Notes under the pieces: model-generated | What the model saw: the letters and a program-made list of their open reading frames with translations, nothing else | Told to the model about the DNA's origin: nothing | Databases searched by the model: none | NCBI GenBank assembly: GCA_048213135.1 | Contig: PS015097.1 | Coordinates: 396,518-422,636 of the forward strand | Reading direction: 5' to 3' | DNA: 26,119 bases | Origin: Reclinomonas americana ATCC 50394 | Lineage: Eukaryota > Jakobida > Jakobea > Jakobida | In this document: piece after piece, positions 19,578-26,119 of the stretch | Layout of the letters: the number at the start of each line of letters is the position of its first letter | Numbering within the stretch: the first letter of the stretch is position 1 | Position numbers and translations under genes: made by a program

Positions 19578-20408
19578 GAATAGAAGCACCAACTCTGATT
19601 CATCGGACGGAGCATCAACATCCTCCTTTCTCTCTCGCGCGCGTGCGTCTCGCGGCGCTGTTTGTGTCTCAGTGCCCCCTGTCTCTCTGCGTCCTCGTCG
19701 CGGTGCTCCATTCTCAACCTGCGATGTAAGCGAGATGTTGCGGCGTTGAATGTGCATGTGTGCATGCCGAGCCAGTTCAAACTCGACACGCCATGAGCAT
19801 CAACTCCCTCCGAGCCATGCGTGTGAGTCGGGTGGAGAGGCAACACCACACGATTCAGAAAGAGAGCGAAGAGGCAGCGCAGTTCGTGAGTGGGTGCGTC
19901 ACACCAGCTGTCGGGGCACACGCACGCGCGGGAAACGAGTGTGCTGCATGGCAAGTGCACTCCCTCCCCGTGGCGTGTGTAACGAGAAGGGTGGCCGTCT
20001 GAATCGATGCCTGGCGCGCTCTCCGTGTTCACGCACGCGGTGCCAGTGTGAGAGGGGAGAGGCGGAATGATGCCACTGGCCACTGCTTCAAAAAGCGACA
20101 GGCTGGCATCCCCGCCGCGTTCGAATGACAGGGCGACATGAGGGGTGGGTGGGTGGGAGAGCGAGGACTCGCCCAACGCCGAGCAGAACGCGTGTCTGTT
20201 CATTCCATGGTCTCATCTCAATCGCCCACACACATCCATCGTTCTCGGCATGCTCTTCTTGCAATCCCACTGCACTGCGCTGTGACGTATCTGCTTTCCG
20301 GCTCCCTCCACTTGGCAAGGCAGTGGAGAAGCACGTGTGAGGCGGTGTGGCGGTCAACAGGAGAGAGTCGCGCAGTGACAGCCATCAGTCATCGTACAAT
20401 CATTGAGC
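19578..20408. repeat. Spacer of about 0.8 kb between the type 2 pseudogene and gene E (copy 2)
   Basis: This is the second copy of the spacer described at 10958-11768, with the same landmarks in the same order and scattered small insertions and deletions. It shows that the type 2 locus plus the following type 1 gene were duplicated together. Confidence 0.7.
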
Positions 20409-20703
20409 TCACTCCGTCCAGCACCATTCAGGCGCACGGCGTTCAATAACCGCTGCATCCTCCAGCACGAAGCACCGCAGCACAACGTCGACCAGGATCC
20501 AGTCACGATCATCTTCGTCGACAAGCACCTCGTTGACGGCCAGCACGGCGGATTGTGCGGCCGCAAGCTCATGCCGCGCGCGCCAGCCCACGCGGCGTGG
20601 ACCACACACGGATCGTTTTATCCGCACTCCACGATGTGCTGGCCATCGGGAGTAACGACGACAGAGTATACCCATCCAGTGTGTCCCCCCCAACCGTCCA
20701 ACG
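20409..20703 (-). pseudogene. Truncated type 2 WD-repeat pseudogene
   Basis: Only the last WD repeat and the tail of a type 2 gene remain. On the minus strand GWGGHTGWVYSVVVTPDGQH is followed by a small deletion after HIV that shifts frame into ADKTIRVWSTPRGLAR. A four-base insertion (extra CGCG near 20578-20583) then shifts it again into HELAAAQSAVLAVNEVL, and the tail runs to RRAPEWCWTE and TGA at 20409. Left of the break at about 20703 (5' on the minus strand) the similarity stops abruptly in purine-rich DNA, so six repeats and the first exon are lost. The tail is type 2, but the piece STPRGLAR is the type 1 form (gene X has SSPSGLAR), suggesting past gene conversion. Confidence 0.8.
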
Positions 20704-21480
20704 CTGTGCGCAAGAGGAACAAAGGAAAGAAAGAAGAAACAATCTGATGAGGGAGTGCACGTGGGTTGTGAAGCAAGAGGACAGACATCGGCGAACGGGA
20801 TGGAATAAGGAGAATGAGAGAGGAGTAGCGTGCTGCAATTACGTGGGTGCAAAAAGAAGAAGAGAGAGAGAGAGAGAGGGTAGGCACAAATCGGAATGGG
20901 GAGAAAGAGGATAGCAAGCGAGGAACGCGGCACAGTGACGAGCAAGCATCCCTTAATCGACACGAAGCAGAACAATGCGAGACGAGAAGAAAGAGAGAGT
21001 GGGCGCACAGAGGCATGAACAATGCAAGTGCATGACATGAAGGAAGGAGAAAAGGGCGGATCTTGAGAAGCGGACGATGGAGAGGAGGGAGGCATTGAAA
21101 GGGAGGCCACTGAAGAGCGATCAGCTGACACAGGAGAGAACGAAACGAGGTGAGGAGAAGGAGAGTGGGTGGAGGCGTGAAGGATGCAAGTGAAAAGAGA
21201 TCAGGAAGGAGAAAGGGACCGAAAAGGGAAGTCCTTGAAGAGCGAAACGAGGTGAAGGACAAGGAGAGTGAGAGTGGACAGAGTCGTGAGGAATGCAAGT
21301 GAAAAGAGATCAACGAAAAACAACAAGGGCGGCTTACGGGAAGGGGACAATGGAGAGGAGAGAGGCCAAGAAAGGAAGGCAATAGAAGACACAAGAACGA
21401 GCGAAACGAGGCGAGACGAGGCGAGGAGAAAGTGAGTGGGAGGAGTCGTGAAGGGTGCAAGTGAACATGACCAAGGCGAG
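20704..21480. repeat. Purine-rich region with degenerate direct repeats
   Basis: The plus strand is strongly A+G rich. A loose repeat of about 80 bases recurs near 20975, 21135, 21238 and 21398: CGAAACGAGGTGAGGA-like start, GAGAGTGGG, GTCGTGA, then GATGCAAGTGAAAAGAGATC. The spacing is irregular (100-160). Long open frames on the minus strand here are Ser/Leu/Phe/Pro-rich, as expected from a pyrimidine-rich strand, and run straight into the pseudogene. I do not call them genes. Confidence 0.6.
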
Positions 21481-21482
21481 GG

Positions 21483-22322
21483 ATGGTGGAGGCCAGGAAG
21501 AACGAGAAACAAAAGAAACGTGAATCGCTCACCTGCTCAGAATGTGAGACACAAGAACACAGTCGGCGTAGCGTGTACTCGCACCGCGTCACGGGTGCCA
21601 CAATAAGGCGGGCAAGGAGAGATCTGAATGTGATGCTGGAGCGCGCCATTGCGAGGCACATGCACACATCTCGTCGCCACGGCGCTCCGTCTCGCACAAC
21701 ACAAAGGACAGATGGTGCGATGGCAGGCCTCACTCCCCTGCGACATGAGAGCGCATGTGTGAGCAAAGAAAAAAAGCAGAGCAGCCGGCACTCGTGTGGC
21801 ACCACCACAAGCACACACCGATCGACAGAAAATGTGTGTGGGCATATTCGAGCAGTCGAGGGACACCGCGGCAAGTGACAGGATGCCGCCCAGCTGCACC
21901 TGCTGCAGTGGAGCATGTGGACCAGACGAGTCGAAATGCGTCCCGCATCTGTCGCAGAAGTGGCATCATGCGTGTCAGTTCATGACCATGCTGGTCGCCC
22001 TCCCTTCAACCTCAAATCGCAAACGATCCTCTTCTCTCTCTCTCTCTCTCCACTCCTCTCACCGCTCCCGTCAACTCACCCCGCACGTGTGTATCGTCGA
22101 ACGCCACCAGCATCACCAGTTGCTGTGGAGGAGTGCGTGACGGTCGATCAACGCAGAGCCACCAACAGGAAGAACAAGATGCGCCACATTGCGAATCCGG
22201 CGGTGGCCGACGACTGGCTCACGCGCGCTCCCATCGATATTACGCCGACTGACAAGCGACGGTCGAATGGCACCGCTCTCACACAGAATCATCGCCTGCA
22301 GGCGGAGAGCGCGATAAAGTGA
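21483..22322 (+). CDS. Possible spliced gene on the plus strand, product unknown
   Basis: Base composition becomes more balanced here, and several plus-strand stretches look coding. One at 21483-21878 contains RESLTCSECETQEHSRRS and ARRDLNVMLERAIARHM. A second starts at 21883 with MPPSCTCCSGACGPDESKC. A third at about 22119-22318 has VAVEECVTVDQRRATNRK and NPAVADDWLTRAPIDI. It follows a CT-rich acceptor-like tract ending CCACCAG and ends at a donor-like AAA-GTGAGTGT (22317-22326). I could not link them into one model, and a minus-strand frame (21730-21969) also looks plausible. The Cys-rich pieces could bind metal. I recognise no family. Confidence 0.25.
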
Positions 22323-22329
22323 GTGTGGG

Positions 22330-23640
22330 CGCAGAATTGGGCGAAGAAGGAGGGCGTAGAGAGTGAATCGGTGAATCTGAAGCGAGAGGGAGAGGTGGGT
22401 GGAGGAGAAAGAAGAAGGCAACGGTGGCATGGCGGACAAGGGGGAGAGGGGGGAGAGGGGTGCAGAGACAGGCAGAGTACAGGCAAGAGGAGGATGAAGA
22501 CGGAAGGGGAGAGCGAAGCAGAAGAGAAGGAAGAGAAAGGAGAAGAGAAGGGAGAGGCGCGAAGACGGAAGGGAAAGGGAAGACGCGAAGGAAGGGAAAG
22601 GGAAAGAGAAGGAAGAGGCAGAGACAACAATAGAGCAATGATTCAACGAGGGAGAACACGGAAGGGAAAGGGAAGACGCGAAGGAAGAGAAAGGGAAAGA
22701 GAAGAGGCAGAGTACAGGCAAGAGGAGGATGAAGACGGAGGGGGAAAAGAAGACGCGAAGGAAGAGAAGGCAGAAGAGAATGAAGAGGCAGAGACAACAA
22801 CAGAGCAATGGTTCAACGGGGGAGAAAACGGAAGGGGAAAAGAAGATGAGAAGGAAGAGAAAGCAGAAAGCAGAAGAGAATGAAGAGGCAGAGACAACAA
22901 CAGAGCGATGATTCAACGAGGGAGAACACGGAAGGGAGAGGGAAGATGCGAAAGAAGTGAAGAAAGCAGAAGGGGAAAAGAGGCAGAGCCAACAACAGAA
23001 CGGACGGAAGGGAAAGGGGAGACACGAAAGAAGGAAAAGCAGAAGAGAATGAAGAGGCAGAGACAACAGAGCGATGATTCAACGAGGATGAAAATAGATG
23101 GGAAAGAGAAGACGAGAAGAAAGAGAAAGCAGAAAGCAGAAGAGAATGAAGAGGCAGAGACAACAACAGAGCGATGATTCAATGAGGGAGAAGATGGAAG
23201 GGAAAGGGAAGAATAGAAAGTGAAAGAGAAGGAAGAGGAAGAGACAACAGAGCGATGATTCAACGAGGGTGAAGACAGAAGAGAAAGGGAAGACGCGAAG
23301 GAAGGGAAAGCAGAAAGGGAAAAGAGGCAGAGCCAACAGAGCGACTATTCAACGAGGATGAAGACGGAATGGGAAAGGGAAGACGCGAAGAAAGAGAAAA
23401 AAGAGGGGGGCGGAGGGGGAAGAGAGAATGAAGACGGAAGGGGAAAAGAAGACGCGAAAGAAGAGAAGGCAGAAGGGGAAAAGAGGCAGAGCCAACAACA
23501 GAACGATGATTCAACGAGGGTGAAGACAGAAGAGAAAGGGAAGATGCGAAGGAAGAGAAAGCAGAAGAGAAGGAAGAGGCAGAGACAACAACTGAGCGAT
23601 GATTCAACGAGAGTGGAGAGGAAAGAGAGAGAGGCGATTG
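22330..23640. repeat. Purine-rich minisatellite
   Basis: The plus strand is almost pure A/G broken by a recurring phrase GACAACAACAGAGCGATGATTC-like, then AACGAGG. The ATTCAACG core occurs at 22641, 22811, 22911, 23077, 23177, 23258, 23347, 23509 and 23602. Intervals are about 81-101 or 162-170 bases, as if some units have lost the core. Between cores are GGAAAGGGAAGACGCGAAGG and GAAGAGAAAGCAGAAG blocks. Frames on both strands stay open for long distances but shift between units, so coding is unlikely. Confidence 0.8.
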
Positions 23641-23934
23641 CATGAACGCACAGATGCACATCCATCTGTCACTCTGACCAGAGCCAAGGATGAGAAGGGA
23701 AGGGCACAAAAGAGAGAGAGGAGGAAGAAGAGAACGCAGGAGGAGAACGAGTGTGTGGGGATTTGATCAACAGACGCAAAGGGACTCATCCACGACGCAT
23801 ACACACGCTCCCTCACACGAACGAGAGGGCGGAAGCGCACGCGGGCGGGAGAGAGAGAGAGAGAGAGGAGAGGAGAGGAGAGGAGAGGAGAGGAGAGGAG
23901 AGGAGAGGAGAGAGGGAGGGGGAGGAGGAGAGGA

Positions 23935-23971
<37 letters not shown>

Positions 23972-24030
23972 CAAGGAGTGAGAGAGACTCAAGTGGCGGG
24001 AAAACTGAATCGAGGTGCAACACACACACA
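23641..24030. repeat. Cluster of simple repeats
   Basis: A GA run (about 23849-23866) passes into a GGAGA pentamer array (about 23866-23912), then a G-rich stretch, a GT run (about 23935-23956) and a GA run (to about 23971). No gene is visible. On the plus strand the whole block is purine-rich except for the GT run. Confidence 0.85.
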
Positions 24031-24147
24031 CCTCAGCAGCAGACGCGCATAGGCACACACACATACACAGACACACAGCCATGCTCACTATGAGGAGGTG
24101 GATGAGAGAGAGGGAGAGAGAAATGAGAGAAAGAGACGAAACAATGA

Positions 24148-24828
24148 ATGCCACTTTCACACACTCTCACACACTCTCTCTTTCCAACACACTCACTCAC
24201 CTGCAGCTGGTGTGTGTGCAAGCAGCTGCTCATGCACAATGTCGACAAGCGTGCCACACTCATCCTCCTCCTCATTCTCCGAGTCTCCTCGCAAAACACA
24301 CACACGAGTGACGAGAGAATGTGCGCCAACGACGAAACACGGTCACTCGCTCACTCGCTCGTGCATGCACGATCACACGCAAGCCACACCACTGCTGCTT
24401 TGCTCGTGTATCAGCGCATCACACCACACAACAGAAGAAAGAAGAAGAAAGAGCGGCGGAGAGAGGTGAGTGGGACAAATGTTGTGACGCTGGACAACGT
24501 GTGGGCGTCTCTTCTCCCTCTCCTTGCTGGTATTGATCGCAGAGGCAGTGTGTGCAGGAGAGTGAGATGCAACGATACATTGCGCCACAACCACCACCAC
24601 CACCGCAGCCACCCAGTTCGCGATGATCGTGGTTCCCGAATCAATCGATATCGGCATTCGAATTCACGACACACTGCCGACCAAGGACGGAGGCAAGCCA
24701 TGGAGGAGGAGAAAGAGAGGAAGAGATGGATGGAGCGGCGCTGTGCCAATCTCCTTGCACAGCATGAGCATCGACTGTGGCCGATAGAGAGAGAGAGAGA
24801 GAAAAGCAAGGAAGGCGCCGGCGACTGA
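24148..24828 (+). CDS. Possible spliced gene on the plus strand, product unknown
   Basis: Several coding-like pieces lie among splice-like signals. After CACCTGCAG and GCAAGCAG (about 24201-24226) comes LLMHNVDKRATLILLLILRV, a short hydrophobic segment. GAGAGAG-GTGAGTGGG near 24467 looks like a donor, and TATTGATCGCAG near 24541 like an acceptor. After that acceptor one frame reads RQCVQESEMQRYIAPQ, a Pro run, then QPPSSR and TGA at about 24622. An overlapping frame reads FAMIVVPESIDIGIRIHD and TLPTKDGGKPW. A minus-strand frame (24373-24657, MPISIDSGTTIIANWVAA) competes. I cannot choose between them, and no family is recognised. Confidence 0.22.
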   Translation: MPLSHTLTHSLFPTHSLTCSWCVCKQLLMHNVDKRATLILLLILRVSSQNTHTSDERMCANDETRSLAHSLVHARSHASHTTAALLVYQRITPHNRRKKKKERRREVSGTNVVTLDNVWASLLPLLAGIDRRGSVCRRVRCNDTLRHNHHHHRSHPVRDDRGSRINRYRHSNSRHTADQGRRQAMEEEKERKRWMERRCANLLAQHEHRLWPIEREREKSKEGAGD

Positions 24829-24992
24829 GTGGGAAAGTCTGTCATCCCGCTCATTGCAGCGGAGGGGAGAAAGTGGGGGAGGGGAAGGGGAGAGAGCTCA
24901 AGGAGAAAGTCGAGAGGTTGAGAGTGGGAGGAGGAGGAGGATGGCGAGTGAGGAAAACAAACCAGCAAAAACAAGCATGCAAACACACACTT

Positions 24993-25023
<31 letters not shown>

Positions 25024-25140
25024 TGCTATTGCAATCGATGGTGGTTATTGTGAAGGAAGAAAACGACAAGCAGCGTGTCGCAATGCCGCGTGCGGTCTGC
25101 ATGCAATACGCTCCTGTTTGACGAGCCAGGCATGACCGGA
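24829..25140. other. Non-coding stretch with CT/CA microsatellite
   Basis: G/A-rich sequence leads into a TC run (about 24991-25012) and a short CA run (to about 25022). The rest is mixed sequence leading to the satellite. I see no supportable gene. Confidence 0.5.
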
Positions 25141-26119
25141 TCAATGGTGAGAAACGGAGAGCGAGAGAGGGGAAGAAGGAACAATGCAACAGGGACAACT
25201 CACAGAGACGTCCGAGCCTTGCGATGCATGCACCGGCGATGGTGGGAGACAGGGAGAGAGAGACAGCTCTCCATTTGAGCGGGATCACCGATCGTGCTGC
25301 TGAACAGACACAATGAATGAATGAGTGAGCGAGGAGAGCGGGGGAGGGAGGGAGAAGGAACAATGCAACGTTAACAGGGACAACTCACAGAGACGTCCGA
25401 GCCTTGCGATGCATGCACTGGCGATGGGGGAGACAGGGAGAGAGAGACAGCTCTCCATTTGAGCAGGATCACGGATCGTGCTGCTGAACAGACACAATGG
25501 ATGAGTGAGTGAGGAGAGCGAGAGAAGGGGGAAGAAGGAACAATGCAACAGGGACGTCGACAACTCACAGAGACGTCCGAGCCTTGCGATGCATGCATCG
25601 CGATCGGCGATGGTGAGACAGCTGCAGGGAGAGAGACAACTCTCCATTTGAGCAGGATAACGGATCGTGCTGCTGAACAGACACAATGGATGAATGACTG
25701 AGCGAGGAGAGCGAGGGAGGGGAAGAAGGAACAATGCAACAGGGACAACGTTAACTCACAGAGACGTCCGAACCTTGCGATGCATGCACCGGCGATGGTG
25801 GGAGACAGGGAGAGAGAGACAGCTCTCCATTTGAGCAGGATCACGGATCGTGCTGCTGAACAGACACAATGGATGAATGACTGAGCGAGGAGAGCGAGGG
25901 AGGAGAAGAAGGAACAATGCAACACAGGCAACTCACACAGACGTCCGAACCTTGCGATGCATGCACCGGCGATAGTGGGGACAGGGAGAGAGACAACTCT
26001 CCATTTGAGCAAAATCATGGATCGTGCTGCTCAACAGACACAATGAATGAATGAGTGAGTGAGGAGCGAGGGAGGGGGAGAAGGAACAATGCAACTGGGA
26101 CAACTCACAGAGACGTCCG
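25141..26119. repeat. Tandem satellite, about 180-bp unit
   Basis: Five nearly complete units plus a partial one run off the right edge. Units can be registered on GACAACTCACAGAGACGTCC at about 25194, 25379, 25559, 25744, 25927 and 26099, giving periods of 185, 180, 185, 183 and 172. Each holds TTGCGATGCATGCA, a GGGAGAGAGAGACAGCTCTC block, CATTTGAGC, CGGATCGTGCTGCTGAACAG and ATGAATGAGTGAG. Minus-strand frames through it are periodic but shift between units because the unit is not a constant multiple of three, so I do not call a protein. The length suits a nucleosome-scale satellite such as subtelomeric or centromeric DNA, but a local array is equally possible. Confidence 0.9.

Noticed and set aside
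2040-20703. Bacterial WD40 defence genes or an operon
   Set aside because: Conserved GT-AG introns, microsatellites and large spacers without ribosome sites indicate a eukaryote.
20704-21916. A 400-residue minus-strand frame ending in the pseudogene repeat
   Set aside because: It is Ser/Leu/Phe/Pro-rich, as any pyrimidine-rich strand would be, and reads into a frameshifted relic.
22113-23709. Ser/Phe/Leu-rich minus-strand and Glu/Lys/Arg-rich plus-strand frames in the minisatellite
   Set aside because: Unit lengths are not multiples of three, the frames shift from unit to unit, and low complexity explains the lack of stops.
25285-26018. Repetitive protein on the minus strand of the satellite
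   Set aside because: Periods of 172-185 bases change frame between units, so the apparent repeat protein is a by-product.
25141-26119. CRISPR array
   Set aside because: Units of about 180 bp are similar over their whole length; there are no short repeats with unique spacers.

Overview
The window looks like draft nuclear DNA from a eukaryote, most likely a protist. The signs are canonical GT-AG introns, many CA/GT, GA and GGAGA microsatellites, minisatellites, a satellite array at the right edge and scaffold gaps (runs of N). The repeat style and very short first exons make me think of an alveolate such as a chromerid. That is a guess; no rRNA or housekeeping gene is present to settle it.

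The left 20.7 kb is a head-to-tail tandem array of WD-repeat genes, all transcribed on the minus strand (right to left). Five are 'type 1' genes (A 2040-4085, B 6453-7606, C 9647-10821, D 15057-16229, E 18272-19451). One is a diverged 'type 2' gene (X, 11769-12902), and one is a truncated type 2 pseudogene (20409-20703). Each intact gene encodes about 343-350 residues: exactly seven 42-residue WD repeats (one beta-propeller) and a short helical tail. Each starts with a 12-nt coding exon (Met-Ala/Thr-Thr-Lys) joined in phase 0 by a short intron to one long exon. In the five type 1 genes the 3' splice site sits inside a conserved 8-bp inverted repeat.

The spacers are also repeated. A module of about 2 kb follows the 3' end of every type 1 gene (1-2039, 4346-6452, 7607-9646, 12903-15056, 16230-18271). 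A different spacer of about 0.8 kb separates a type 2 locus from the next type 1 gene (10958-11768 and 19578-20408). The 2-kb modules carry short minus-strand reading frames and splice-like signals shared between copies, including a CPFCR-type Cys-x2-Cys peptide. They may hold a second, multi-exon gene family or its decaying remains.

Gene A is scrambled in this scaffold. Two small contigs between N runs (2991-3380 and 3648-4085) lie on the opposite strand. If each is inverted in place, all three junctions close without loss of a base and give a normal seven-repeat gene with one extra G.

Right of 20.7 kb the array stops. There is strongly purine-rich + strand DNA with degenerate repeats (20704-21480), a possible + strand coding patch (21483-22322), a purine minisatellite (22330-23640), simple repeats, another possible + strand coding patch (24148-24828), and a satellite of about 180 bp (25141 to the window end).

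The WD genes have no visible enzymatic domain. They look like near-identical propeller scaffolds that differ mainly at predicted top-face positions, as expected of a diversifying set of binding proteins.
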